Notes: a model not told the origin generated them from the sequence alone. A stretch of DNA of 64,000 nucleotides from Ornithodoros turicata (GCF_037126465.1 NC_088201.1:230164258-230228257); one strand, 5' to 3'; numbered from the stretch's first letter, positions 1 to 10,702 are shown. Program-made: numbers and translations.

Positions 1-1030
1 GAATGTCATTACGAGACTGAGCTAATATTTGCGAATATAAATTGGAATCTCTGTCATTTTCATTTTCACTTTGTCTTTTCAGGGGCGACACGTGGAAGAT
101 ACCCTTTTGCATCAGATACTCAACTGAAGAAGAGTCAATGTAGTATAAATAAAAAGCTTGCTCCTCATATGCCTCCTATGTGTTTGCATGAAACTTTTAT
201 GGTGCTAAGAGCCCACGACACACCTCCAAAGGAATTGTAAAGAAAAGCGATAGAACTCTCTCATAAATAGCTCATTGGAGTTTCTATGGAATTACGGTGG
301 TCGCTGTTCCATAAGGAATCGGTAAGGACACATCAGGATCTCAAAAGAATGTCTATAGACTCTCTACAGAGTATTGAATGTGTCTATAGAGTCAATACAA
401 TAGAGTTTCTTCAGAAAATCATTTAACATTTTTGATTTGATTCACATTACCGCACCGTTCTCATGCGTTCGTTCCCGGTACGCGATAGTACATTCAATGT
501 ATTAATTGTGTACACGGCGTTAAGTAGCAGCTGTAGCGACGACTATGCCGTTGCTGCTGCTAGCTGGTACAAACGGCATTCTGCGGCTAAGGGAGTGTTT
601 GACTGCATCTGCGCTGTGCTGTGTTTTATGGTGGTTAACCAAACAGCTGAAACATGATGCACCATCAAATCTGTGCTTTCGTGGTGGATACGAAGAGGAT
701 CACAGCAAGTCACAGTTTAAAGGGGCACTAAAATGGAAAAACGAGTTGGCTTCAAATTGTGTTACAAGCTATGTTAACTTCGTACTTGTAGTTGTAATTC
801 AAAAGTTTGATTCCGTTACAAAGCTACAATCAAAATTATACCGGACTATTTCTTGTTTGGGCGCTAAGCAGTGAAGGAGACTTCAGCTCGTGCACCGGTA
901 TTTTTAGTCCAAGCAGCGCGTGCACGTGCGTGCCATCCCAAGGAAAAACAATGCACGTTGCGAAACGGACAGGCGTCACTGTCAGTGCTGTGTGAACTAA
1001 TTTTGTTTGAATTGGACGAATTGAAACGTC
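1..1030. other. Intergenic or intronic DNA, no gene seen
   Basis: Short open frames only, none with a recognisable domain or convincing splice borders. Around 340-410 there are several short inverted words built on GTCTATAGAC and GTATTGA/TCAATAC, which look like part of an old palindromic repeat. I see nothing else to name. Confidence 0.5.
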
Positions 1031-1698
1031 GACACGCGTTAATATGACAAACGTTAGTATGACTTCCTCACTTCATGACCAGTTTTCTGGGGCACCGTTA
1101 GTTCCCAATGGAGGTCCTCTGTAAAGGCCTCTCGTCATTATGACAACTCGATAATCCGACTATGACCAACATTTTGTGGACGAACTGTGGGGAACAAGTG
1201 TTTTCTTGCCCCGTTATTGTGACCGTCCACCACAGACCGAGTCATCCTCCTCACAGAAAAGTCCAGGGGCGCTGGAACACATACCCGTGGTGAATGTCAA
1301 AGTCACGACACCGATTCCATCGAATTGTCCTCCTTACGAACAAGTGCAGTGATCGAGGAATGACCTACGCGCTGTATGTATTCGCCATGGCACGTGCAAC
1401 TGAGTCACCAGAAAAGATACACATCGACAGCTTTTCAGGCAGATGCTTTTAGCAGATTTCTTTAATCGACAAACTGTAAATAAATTGTAAGGTTGCAAAT
1501 AATAAATTGTGTCGGTAAAAAAAATGACTTTAATCGAAATACTGTGCCTGCAATACCTGCGTCTTCAATAAATGAGGCAGAGCTTCCTTTATGACGGCCT
1601 TCCCTGGAGCACCATATATGTTGCTTGTTAATATGACAATGCGCTTTATGACCAAAATCCGCAGGAATGGCCTTGGTCATATTAACGAGGGTTCACTG
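1031..1698. mobile_element. pogo/Tigger-like (Tc1/mariner) non-autonomous relic
   Basis: The right end (1675-1698) reads, in reverse complement, CAGTGAACCCTCGTTAATAT, the classic pogo/Tigger-type terminal repeat, and is followed by TA, the expected target dinucleotide. The left end near 1031-1060 keeps only the GCGTTAATATGAC part and is degraded, so that border is uncertain. Inside, repeated TATGAC/GTCATA words in both orientations fit the subterminal structure of such elements. No transposase frame survives. Family assignment rests on the terminal sequence alone. Confidence 0.6.
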
Positions 1699-1700
1699 TA

Positions 1701-3994
1701 CTTTCATCTGAGAGCAAAGATGATGTTTTGCATTTTAATGGCACTGTAGTGTTGTCTTGAGCGCCTCCATAGCATTTCTAACACCTAATAACACTGGGGT
1801 CTCGCACTTTGCCAGCAAGTGTCCCCCTGACTGTCTATCTGGGTGTCACGGCCGCGGCATCAGGCTCCTCTTGCTTCGGAGCGTAACTTGGGAGTTCGTA
1901 CGCCTGCCGAGGCACGGATCCGTCACTCGTGGTATAGCTGAGAACTGCAGCTCCCATATGGCAACAGTTGCCGGTTCTGTGAGGACACTCGCCGCTCGCC
2001 CCAGAGCTTTTTCTACACCGTGAGACCGTAATCTGCACACAATGGGACGGATGTTCGTATATAGGATGCTCACAGGAAGCTAAGCAAGAGTCGAATACAT
2101 CAAATTTCAGCACTGATATCTGAAACGAAAAAGCGGAACTTCCGGTTCAGAAATCAGAGCAGTTTTAACTCTCGTGGAGGCACTCTATGCACCGAATGCC
2201 CCTTTGCTTACCTGTATGGACCGCGCACATGACCACTGAGAAGCGCTCCAAAAACGGCACAGCGACATCACGCGTATTGACCTCGCGCACTTGCGGAGGG
2301 TATACTTACGAAACATAGTGTCAAAACCTTGACCTTGTTTTGCGACAGCACCCTGAGAGGGTTCATAAGAGGGCCGCGTTAATCCTAAGTCAAAGCTGAA
2401 GTCCCATGGCCTTTAATTCTACTGACCATCGAACAGTGCTCGTGCGCACATACACATACACATACACACATATAGCGAGTTCGGGTAGTCATTTCGTAGC
2501 GACACGGCCAAGCGCTCGGAAATTGCTAGGTCGGCGACCGAGCTGGATCGCGTGACCGTTGCCATCCGAACGTGATTGCTAAGAATCTAGCGGTTTTAGG
2601 CACTTGGGCCACGCTAGGGGCGTCGCGGTCGCCCATCTTCGAGTTCTGTCGTCTGCTAAACCACATGATTTCAGCATGCGGGCCAATGAAGGCCCTCGCC
2701 ACCGTTGCAGTGCGGACGTGACGACACCGGATATACAGTTGAGCAGTCTGCTGCTCGATCGATGTGAGACCAGGCAAAAAAAAGGTGCTAGCTACCAAAT
2801 TCCGAGCGCTAGGAAAGCGCCACGCGAACATGCGACATTGCTTCATTTTGACCAAGCGAATATGACTGCTCGAGATCTGGTAAAAAAAAAAAAAAAGAAG
2901 TTGCTGCTACGAAATGCCCACCTGAATTCGCCAATAGTAGGTTCTGTTACGATGCTTCTGTAAAATATTAAATTTCTTTTCTTCCCAGCTCACGAACTGA
3001 GGCCTACTTCGGCGATACTAGGTGAGATAGGTAGATACTAGGTGAGAGCACGGAAGAGCTGCTGGAACTGGACAACGTGTGAGACTCCTGGAAATGTTGC
3101 AGCCATGGTGCAGCGGCGGGAGGAGAGCACATACTGCTGGAGAAACTGCTCATCTATAACAAAGTGATTTCGTGCTGCAACCTTTGTCGCGCCGAGACGG
3201 GTGCAGGGGTACTTACCCTCTCCTCCACCGACGACGCTCGTATTACGATAGGCAGTGTTAAGGAAAACATAATACAGCTACATTTCCTTCCTTTACAGCA
3301 ATGCTGAATCATTTCATTCATAACACGTAATGTTTTCACATAAATTTTGGTCTAGAAATGCATTAGCTGTTTTCTAGTTTATTGTTATCCGTGTTGATTG
3401 TAAATCTTTATTGTTTTTGTTATTCTAATTGTTAACTGACTTGTCTCGTGTCGATATTTGTAATCATCCGTGGTCACACACTATAGTGGATAACTACGGC
3501 ACCCCTATATGTATGTTGTAACCTCTTGTAAAATATTGTTTTTGTCGAATAAATAGGAAATCTGAAGGTACTGGAAACATTCTTAAGGCTCACACGTGTA
3601 CACTACACCATAAAATACGCCTGTTTTTTTTTTTTTTGGGTAAATTTCTACAGCCTGGACAGGATTTTGAGGCAGCACGATCGGATGTGCGTGGGTTCAT
3701 CTTGCAGCATACATGGTATTACGGAGAAGACTAGTCCAACATGGTGCCGGTTATCACTGCATTTCCTTAATTTCCTTCGGTCGTTGGTGATTGTACATTT
3801 AGCACACCAGTAGCTACAGCCACCATGAAAATAAACCTGGTGCGCCGGACATCATCGCTCGAAGTGTTCAAGATCGAACAGGCGACTATTGATAATCTGA
3901 CAGCCATTGGGCTGGGTAGCGAGTTGGCGACGAAACCCTCTCTTAAAACACTTTCTCTGGGTCTATAGTGTGGAGAGCTTTTGACATCCTACAT
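1701..3994. other. No gene recognised; simple repeats and a possible 3' end
   Basis: Open frames of about 60-120 codons occur on both strands but none has a recognisable domain. A CA/TA-rich microsatellite lies at 2447-2474, and A-rich and T-rich runs occur near 2881 and 3627. The stretch 3340-3560 is AT-rich and has AATAAA at 3548-3553, so it may be the 3' untranslated end of a plus-strand transcript or non-LTR element, but no coding part could be tied to it. Confidence 0.4.
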
Positions 3995-4370
3995 ACAGGG
4001 TGTCCCAGCTAAATGTGACCATCTTTAAAAAATATATATTTATCACTTTTTCCGAGATGCAATGAATTGCAATATAGCACAAGCTGAAGGGCCCTAGGAG
4101 GGCATTAGCAGACTCCTAAGGCAATGTCTTAATTAACTTTCTATAATAATCAACTTTTTAATTATAAAAGCTGCAAGGTTGCTTCAAGGAGAACATCTGA
4201 TCTCTTCGGTCACCAGATACCAAAGCCGTTTTCAGAACAAAAATCCGTTCGATAGATTGTTCGCAAAACATTCGTGAAGGAACACAATTTTTTTCTTTAC
4301 TTTGTTCATTGTGCATCTTCGAAGAAGCGGCTTCACCCCCAGTGTGAGAGACTGAAAGAGCACAAAGGCT
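3995..4370. repeat. Half copy of a long-armed foldback element
   Basis: Starts with CAGGGTGTCCCAGC and continues with a block (about 4160-4370) that closely matches the left arm of the foldback element at 43374-45485, including the shared words AAAATCCGTTCG and TTCGTGAAGGAACA. No right arm is present, so this is a truncated copy. The right border is approximate. Confidence 0.6.
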
Positions 4371-4744
4371 TATCCACGCACCGGTATTGGCTTATCTCAT
4401 GACTATTTTTCCCCAGTATTGTCCCCATACGTAGGTTTTAACGAAAGGGTCGAGTGTCTCTGGAACAGCAACGCCCTACCAATGCACGAACAATGCGTAA
4501 CAGGGGCGCGTCCAACTTCCAGTAGACTGACTTTCCCGGTACGTGCCTCCAAGCAGATTTAACGAAAGTGGTGAGAGTGATTTATGTCTTCGGGAAGGCC
4601 AGTGGCCCGTCTATCCACACAAAACAAAAACAATAAGGGCACAATCCAATATTGCTAGAGCACAAGAACTGACCCCCTTTGTTGTAGGGGGTCAGATATA
4701 TATAGATAATAATAAGGTCAGATAATAGACCACAGGGTTTATGA

Positions 4745-4862
4745 CCACAAATCAGTCGCGTCGTATTGCCCGCGGCTTATCTGCCCGAACATTTTCGAAA
4801 CGTTCATAAAAACAGGTCCTGCGGCTTATCTGCGGTGCAGCTTATACGCGTGAAGTTACGGA
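4745..4862 (-). repeat. Fragment of the ATAAGCCGC-repeat MITE
   Basis: In reverse complement this matches the left 120 bp of the MITE at 14554-15112: terminal TTCACGCGTATAAG, then spaced copies of GCAGATAAGCCGC, then an AATACGACGCGACTG-like word. Only one end of the element is present, in opposite orientation to the full copy. Confidence 0.65.
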
Positions 4863-5239
4863 ACTGGTTTCGCGAAATGCGGGACTAGGCCAGGAAGGGG
4901 TAATATAATTTTATATAATATAATATAATAACATATAATTTTCACCTTCCGTGCCGCGTTCTTGCTTCTGACGTTTTGTGCCTCTTAACCTACGCCCTAT
5001 TAACCTAAACCCTTAACCTACGCTGCGTTGTTGGGCATCGGACGGGAAACTGCGTAAACGGAGGAAGTATGAGTGCTGCCGCATTCTGGGCTCGCGTCCC
5101 CTCCGTGGTGAAGTTCAGCACGCTTTTTGAACTGGTGTGAGACAGAGAGTCACCCTCTGGATGGGCTGCCGCACCTCAGGGTGATGCTAATTCGGCAAAG
5201 TGCTGCCGAGAGTAAGTGACGCGGCTCGACCATTGAGAG
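4863..5239. other. AT-rich spacer, no gene
   Basis: Holds an ATAAT-type simple repeat at about 4900-4940 and a loose CTTAACCTACG/CCTAA-like run at 4984-5028. No coding signal. It may include the decayed continuation of the endonuclease fragment to its right, but I cannot follow it. Confidence 0.4.
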
Positions 5240-5710
5240 AATATTTCATAATAGTGAGGGGTCGAATGTCAAGATGAGGTTGAGAGTGTTTTCTGTGGCA
5301 CCGATGACGGCATAAGGGAAGCCAACACACTTGGGACAGATTGAAATCCAAGCAAACATCGTTGAAATGCTGCTCCTCAGAAGATGAAGAGGTAAGGACA
5401 GACCAGTCACAATTGGGGTAGTTGAAATCACCAAGAATAATTAATTCATGATTTGGGTGATTACAAGGTCAAAGTTGATGGCATCATAGAATTTGTGGGA
5501 TGAAGGAGCTCATGCTTGGTGGGCGCTAGCAGACACAGATCAGAGAAAGAAAGTGGCCCTCACAGATACCCGGATAATCTCCAGTGTAAAATTAGGCACA
5601 GTCAGTAACGGAATGCCGTAAATGCAGGCTAGCTGGTGGATAAGCTCAGGCTGGCCTATCATGGCACAGTCAGTACATTCGCACCTGGATTCCGTTTTGC
5701 TGCAAAAAAA
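5240..5710 (-). pseudogene. Non-LTR retrotransposon ORF2 endonuclease, decayed fragment
   Basis: Read on the minus strand this encodes pieces of an apurinic-type endonuclease domain as found at the start of ORF2 in CR1-like non-LTR elements, which nicks target DNA to prime reverse transcription. The clearest motif is ILGDFNYPNCDW, the family's conserved GDFN block, followed by a patch ending NTLNLILT that matches the usual L-D-L-I-L-T block. Upstream pieces read NFTLEIIRV and RPPSMSSF, matching the blocks before the GDFN motif. Several frame changes and stops break it. It lies downstream of and on the same strand as the ORF1 C-terminus at 5939-6229, the correct ORF1-ORF2 order, so I place both in the element that also holds the 2A segment at 10.2-11.2 kb. 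No reverse transcriptase of this element is visible. Confidence 0.65.
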
Positions 5711-5938
5711 AGTCAAATAAAACAAAAAAAAAACAGGCCCTCACCCCTGCGAGATAGTCTATCTTATCGAAATAATGCAATGTCATTACGATAAAAACAT
5801 TTCATTTTCACTGACAGAACTGGTTAACAATTTATCTGCCACAGCTAAGACTTCAAAGGTACACGTTTCATGCTTGGGGCAGTTGTCATCACGCTTAAGA
5901 TTAATACTTCGGATGTGTGTATGTACAAGACAGCAGGG

Positions 5939-6229
5939 TCACTGGATACACTGCGTGAACAATGCTTCCAGCCACATCTGAGTTTCAGTTGCAGAACCTT
6001 TACAGGCATAATACAGGTGGCATGGATTGCCAACGTGCAGCCTGTCGAAATGCAGTTTAGGAAGAAAGTTGAAAGAGTGTGCGTAGTCAAGCAGTTTGCG
6101 TCTTGCAAGGTGTACATGAGATGCATAGTACTGCGACACCGAAAGGGAGGTGCCCTTAAAGGCAGGAGACGCTGAAAGGAAGCATTCTCTCTCTTTGAAC
6201 GTGATTATAATCGGTCCTTTTCTACCGCA
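5939..6229 (-). pseudogene. Non-LTR retrotransposon ORF1 C-terminus (L1-ORF1p-like)
   Basis: Minus-strand reading gives a charged segment that includes FKGTSLSVSQYYA, LARRKLLDYAHSF and KLHFDRLHVG, the layout of the C-terminal domain of L1-type ORF1 nucleic-acid chaperones. The second copy at 24430-25212 carries the matching segment (FKGTSFSVSLDYA, then RLLLDYAHSS), so both belong to one family. This piece starts exactly at the left target duplication of the Penelope-like element (6230-6244). It is therefore the continuation of the 2A-bearing ORF1 that stops at 10213. About 190 bp expected between the two halves, judged from the second copy, are missing. Confidence 0.7.
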
Positions 6230-6244
6230 CTTGGAAAGACAAGG
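6230..6244. repeat. Target-site duplication, left copy
   Basis: CTTGGAAAGACAAGG, identical to 10198-10212. The two copies flank the Penelope-like element exactly, and sequence outside both belongs to one ORF1 of a non-LTR retrotransposon. Confidence 0.75.
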
Positions 6245-6277
6245 AAGGGAGTTGCCTCAGGACAGAAGCCGCCGATA

Positions 6278-6320
6278 TTTCGAACAGAGACTGTTCTTCT
6301 TCTGGGCACCGTCCTCATCA
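6278..6320 (-). other. Hammerhead-like core in the Penelope 3' tail (tentative)
   Basis: On the minus strand TGATGAG (6314-6320) is followed by CGAAA (6278-6282). Just before the CGAAA is a hairpin GAACAG-TCT-CTGTTC (6282-6296). Hammerhead ribozymes have the core CTGATGA, stem II, GAAA, and are known in Penelope-like elements. Here the first core base is A rather than C and stem II is not clean, so this may be only a decayed or coincidental match. Confidence 0.25.
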
Positions 6321-6736
6321 TTGGCATGGTATTTAAAGGGTTAGGGGTGACGTGTTTAAAGGTTCATGCGAATTGTGGGTCAACAGCCCGGAGGGAAGAA
6401 AGGTTCCGTACGGGCTTCTACGGCCGGAGTGAATGGCTGCTTTGTTAGAGTGTGGAGGGGATTATGTGAACGTAGTAATCTAGGCTACAGACCGGTTACA
6501 GAAAAATGGAAGGTTCACGAACACGTGGACGAAACGGGACAACAGGCAAGAATTGGCAAGCATGGCGAAAGATAAGGAGGTTAGTGGTTACGTGGGGAAA
6601 ATTCCAGAACCAGCAAAGTTTTCTTTTTTTTTTAATATTTGAAATGCAAAGTTGTGGCATGCAATAAAGAAAGTAGAAAGCAGTGGCCATGCAGAACATA
6701 ACAGATGATAACGGAGGTAGAAGGGAAAAGCATATT

Positions 6737-9444
6737 TTATTTGTGAAGTGTTTCTAGGGTGCCTTGTGATTTGTTGATACCGGACGGGTGAAGAGCGTTG
6801 AACTTGTATATGAGATAAGACTCCCTATCACGTCTGTCCCGTGTGGATCTAAACCCGGTTTCTAGAATATATAGTTTAATGTTGTCAAAATTGTGACCAG
6901 GAACGTTAAAGTGTGCGGCGACTGCTTTGGGGAGTTTGTTGGACGTGTCGGTTCAGTGTCCGGTAAGGCGGTTGTTCATTTGTTGGCCGGTTTCACCAAT
7001 GTATTGCATAGAGCAGTCGCCGCATTCAATGCAGTATATGACATTGGAGCTTGTGCATGTGAATGCGTGGTTAACGGGGTGGGTGTAATATCTCGCAGTG
7101 CTTTTGATGGAGTTAGCGTGTTGAACGTGCTTGCATGTTTTGCAGCGCGGGAGGTTGCAGGGTCGTGTTCCCGTGTACGGGGTGCTTGTTTTGCTGATTT
7201 TGGCATTGACCAAGGAGTCTACCAGGTTTTTTGCGCGTCGGTATGTCACCTGTATGGGATTTGTGAATATATTGTAAAGTCTGTCACTGCTTTGGAGGAG
7301 GGGCTCGTGCTTCTGTAGAATGGCTTTGATGTTTGGAAGCGCGTTGGAATATCTTGTGATGAAGCTTATATGGCACGCGTCAGGATTTTTTCCGTTTTCC
7401 AGAACCTCGTCTCGATCGAGTGTGAGTGCCCTGCGACGGAACTCGGTTAGGAGGGAGTCTGGATAGTCCCTTTGGGCAAGTGTACTGCAGACTTCGTCAA
7501 GCTTCTCAGCGTAATCTGTGTCGTTTGAACAAATTCTGCGTAGTCTTACACTCTGCCCATTAGGAATTCCAACCTTACAGTGACGCGGGTGGTGACTCTT
7601 GAAGTGAAGGTATTGTTGTTTGTCAGTTGGCTTTTTGTACAGGGTTGTGATGAGGTTGCCGTTGTCTAGTGATATTGTGGTGTCGAGGAAGTTAATTAAG
7701 TGAGTTGACTGTTGTGATATGAACTTTATGTTGCTATGCGCGGTGTTCAGTAGATCTATGAGCTTTTGAAATTCATGTTCCCCGTGTTCCCATATTATCA
7801 GTATATCATCGATGTATCGAAGGTACACCGTGGGTTTTAATGAGAGGGCGCTGATAACTTTTTTTTCTAAGAACCCCATGAAGATATTTGCGTATGTGGG
7901 TGCAACAGGTGTGCCCATACTTGTACCGTGTACTTGTAGGTAGTGTTCGCCATTGAACTCGAAGTAGTTCAGTTTAAGGACCAAGTCCATTAGAGCGAGT
8001 ATGGTTTCCGTGTCTTTTCTGGTGTTTGTTGTAGAAAGGGTATTGCAGAGGGCTGTGATTCCGTCGTTGTGTGGAATGTTAGTATACAGTGATGTCACAT
8101 CCAGCGTGGCTAGTATTGTGTCCCTACCAAATGTACGAGTGTTGTTTATATCTCTGATTATTCTGAGGAGGTGGGGTGTGTCTTGTACATGCGATGGCAG
8201 TGTTGTCGGAATATGGTTTAAATAGTGGTCCAGGAATTTCGAGAGTCTTTTTGTTGGTGTGTTGTTATTAGATACAATTGGCCTGCCGGGGATGTCAGCC
8301 GTATAGAGCTCGTTGGCGTGTACCTTGTGGATTTTGACAGTAAATAGAAACGACCTGCGCCTGTGTTTGATGGGGTGAGATATCTGAGGTCATCACGTGT
8401 GATGAGCTTTCGTTCGTGGAGGTCCTGTATGGTATGGGTTATTAGCGCCGTGTACTCCTTTGTTGGGTCATGGTCCAGTTTGAGGTAGTGTTGCGTATTG
8501 TTGAGTTGCCTATGAGCTTCAGAAATATATTTATCTGTGGGCCAGATGACGATACTCCCACCCTTATCTGCGGGCTTGATAATGATATCATCTCTGTCAG
8601 CTGGCGCTTTGATGATGTCACGCTGTGTTTTAGTGAGGTTGTGACCACGCGAGCTTTGGGAAATACCGCGAAGGATGTCGTTGCTTACTTGTTTAATGTA
8701 CAGGTCTAATGCGGGTTCTCGGCCATGATTTGGTGTCCAGGTTGATGGTAGTCGGAGGTCGTTATTGTTTTCTTGTGTTGTATGAGCGAAGAATTCTCTA
8801 AGGCGTAGCCGTCTCGCAAAATCTGATATGTCTTTGTGGATTTCGTATTCGTTAACAGAATTGAGTGTAGGGCAGAATGTTAACCCCCTAGAGAGGACTT
8901 GTAGTTCATTGCCGGTCAGTGAGCGTGATATATCTATTACGGTGCTTGCGTCAGCGTTTTCTTGGGGTGGCTCAGCGATGTTGCGGAGAGTTGTGGTTGT
9001 GGTGCTGGAAATTATTTGTTCGGCTGCTGCGTGTATCGTGTTAGTGGGTCCGGTATACGTGTCGTTGTTGGAATTAGGTTTTCCGAGTTTTGAGTGTTCC
9101 TTGTTAGTTAGCTCGCGGTTGAGTTGTTGAATGTGTAGTTCGAGAGTGTTTGCCTCCGCGTCGGTGAGACTGATATTGTTCATATGGGCCTGGATCGTAG
9201 CGAGTTGCGCGTGGCACTGTTTCTTTAATATTTCTAGAAACGTACGGGCTGTGTTGTTAAGGGCTGATGCCCACTCTAGCTCTAGTTCAGGTGTCAGTTT
9301 TCCTAATGCAGGAACTGTTTTAGGGGTGAGGCCTTTAGGTACTGTGTTGTGAGCCAGGTGGTGGGTGTAGATCCGTAGATGATGTAGGTATCGGCTACGT
9401 TTCTCCATGAGTTTTCGCATTCGTAGAAAGTTCGTTGACTGCAT
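6737..9444 (-). pseudogene. Penelope-like RT with GIY-YIG endonuclease (ORF2), one frameshift, one stop
   Basis: Encodes the polymerase that copies the element, fused to the nuclease that opens the target. The ATG at 9444 opens a basic N-terminus and a helical segment, then the fingers. After a frameshift near 8340 come DVTSLYTNIPH (motif A), HGTSMGTPVAPTYANIFMG and the catalytic YIDD (residues 95-98 of the 6953-8098 segment). A zinc-binding CNLPRCKTC follows, then the nuclease: VIYCIECGDCSMQYIGETGQ. A TGA at 6953-6955 cuts the nuclease, but the frame stays open behind it to a TAA at 6737, including the E of DRESYLIYKFNAL. All RT catalytic residues are present. Only 21 bp separate it from the SGNH ORF upstream, so both would be made from one transcript. 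Confidence 0.85.
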
Positions 9445-9465
9445 GGTAGGCTGGTGATTAGATAG

Positions 9466-10170
9466 TCAACGGTGTTTTCTGCGTGATGTGCAGGTGCGTC
9501 GTGTCTGTGGGGTCGGTGGCTGTGGGGTCAGTGGCTGTGGAGACTCGCTGTGTTCCTCGATGTCATCTGTCTGTGTTTGCGTGCTTGTGGTTTTCCGTGT
9601 CACAGTTTCCGTGAACTTTGTGTGTGTGCGGGTTGTGTTTGGGGTGTTGTCGTTTGCCTCGTGTGTATGCGTGGGTGCAGTGGTCGTTGTGGTACCCTTT
9701 GATGCCATCGTGTGTTCCGGCGTGTTTGCGGTGCTGACACTTAAAGTGTAAGCTGGTTGAGGGTGTTGTGTTTGAGCGTTTGTCAGTGCAGGACGGCATC
9801 TATGGACCATTAGGTGTTTGATGTTGTGTGCCATAGCTCGTTCGCCTGCGTGGTTTGGGTGGATGCCGTCCCGAGCGAGATGTGCTTCAGCGTGGTATTC
9901 GAAAGCTGCGTGTGTGATAACCATAACGTTCGTGTGTACCTGACGCATGTGGATGAGGTGGTTGTTGACAGTGTGCGCCTTCCTGTCGAACTCGTGTAGC
10001 CATGTGTCCTGGTATATGTATGCTCGGTGTTTGTTCTGTCTTCGGGGAAGTATCGTTGTCAGTACTATTTCAGCGCCTGGTCTGTTGTTTGTGATGAAGG
10101 AAACTAGTGCTTCGAATTCCTGGATGACATGTTGGGCTGTCGACCGTGCGATGTCGTTGGTCCGTTCATT
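9466..10170 (-). CDS. SGNH/GDSL-hydrolase-like ORF1 of the Penelope-like element, 5' partial
   Basis: An open frame upstream of the RT ORF. It starts within the domain at RTNDIA, matching the G-x-N-D block of SGNH hydrolases with G replaced by R. A hydrophobic strand AEIVLTTILP follows, and later LARDGIHPNHAGERAMA, which matches the D-x-x-H-P-N block holding the catalytic Asp and His. The N-terminal block with the nucleophile Ser is missing, because a TAG at 10171-10173 and the end of the element cut it off. The C-terminal third is a low-complexity Thr/Pro/Gln-rich tail ending in basic residues. SGNH (esterase) domains are known in ORF1 of some CR1-type non-LTR elements; here one sits beside a Penelope RT. 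Any enzymatic role is inference. Confidence 0.7.
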   Translation of the reverse strand, partial: NERTNDIARSTAQHVIQEFEALVSFITNNRPGAEIVLTTILPRRQNKHRAYIYQDTWLHEFDRKAHTVNNHLIHMRQVHTNVMVITHAAFEYHAEAHLARDGIHPNHAGERAMAHNIKHLMVHRCRPALTNAQTQHPQPAYTLSVSTANTPEHTMASKGTTTTTAPTHTHEANDNTPNTTRTHTKFTETVTRKTTSTQTQTDDIEEHSESPQPLTPQPPTPQTRRTCTSRRKHR

Positions 10171-10197
10171 CTACCGGTTCGCTGGATTTCTACCCAT

Positions 10198-10212
10198 CTT
10201 GGAAAGACAAGG
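10198..10212. repeat. Target-site duplication, right copy
   Basis: CTTGGAAAGACAAGG, identical to 6230-6244. On its right the interrupted ORF1 resumes, in a region matching the second copy's YLVFYG segment. Confidence 0.75.
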
Positions 10213-10702
10213 TTGTTTTTGTTTTTGAATCGCTGTCAAAATCGTTCAAACCACAGGTTACGCCAGTCATATCAGAGGAAATGGATGAAGCAGACTACTT
10301 AACTTCAGACACGTTCTCCGACAGCTGGCTTAATGAAAAAAAAACTTGTCTTTGATCTTAGATTTTTGTTTCTTTCTTTTTGGGCGACAATGTCTGTATA
10401 GGCTCTTGCGCATTGACTTGAGCATCTTTGACTGCCTTGAGTTCTCAGAGCATTGACGCTTCTTTAGAGGCAAGAGATTCGCTAACAGCTTTGAGTTTGA
10501 AGAGCAAAGTAGATTGTTGGTTTTGGAGGGCAGTTAGGACAACGCTAACCTTGCCAGGGATATCTGTATTAATCCGTATGATTGTCCCATGAATTTTAGA
10601 GTCGCGGGGACCCGGATTACTTTCTACATCACAGCTATGCAACAGCCACAACGATATCACATCGTTACACTCGCAAATGCAGATATGAACACACTTTGGC
10701 AC
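10213..10702 (-). pseudogene. Non-LTR retrotransposon ORF1 N-terminus with 2A ribosome-skipping motif
   Basis: Minus-strand ORF. After about 25 codons it reads SLWLLHSCDVESNPGP, a perfect D-x-E-x-N-P-G-P 2A motif at 10607-10630, at which ribosomes skip the last G-P bond and release the upstream peptide. Next comes a conserved RDSKIH segment, then a helical stretch (VLTALQNQQSTLLFKLKAVS) typical of ORF1 coiled coils. The frame hits TGA at 10445, but coding-like sequence continues to the Penelope insertion at 10212. 2A motifs at the N-terminus are known in several non-LTR families, including CR1-like and trypanosome L1Tc elements. No ATG remains between the upstream stop and the motif in this copy. 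Confidence 0.8.

Larger units (their letters stand above)
6245..10197 (-). mobile_element. Penelope-like retroelement inserted in a 2A non-LTR element
   Basis: A 3.95-kb minus-strand Penelope-like element bounded by 15-bp direct repeats. It carries an upstream ORF with an SGNH-hydrolase-like domain (9466-10170) and a second ORF with reverse transcriptase and GIY-YIG endonuclease (6737-9444). The 3' tail (6245-6320) contains TTCGAAATATCGGCGGC, a word that recurs near 60.26 kb. The 5' end is probably truncated, because the SGNH domain begins partway through. It is only lightly damaged (one frameshift and one stop in ORF2), so it is younger than the non-LTR element it interrupts. Confidence 0.85.

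Noticed and set aside
4984..5028. CTTAACCTACG/CCTAA-like words suggesting a telomere-type repeat
   Set aside because: Irregular spacing and only a few units; not a CCTAA array.
6893..7318. 141-codon plus-strand frame over the Penelope RT
   Set aside because: Antisense shadow of the GIY-YIG and RT coding sequence.
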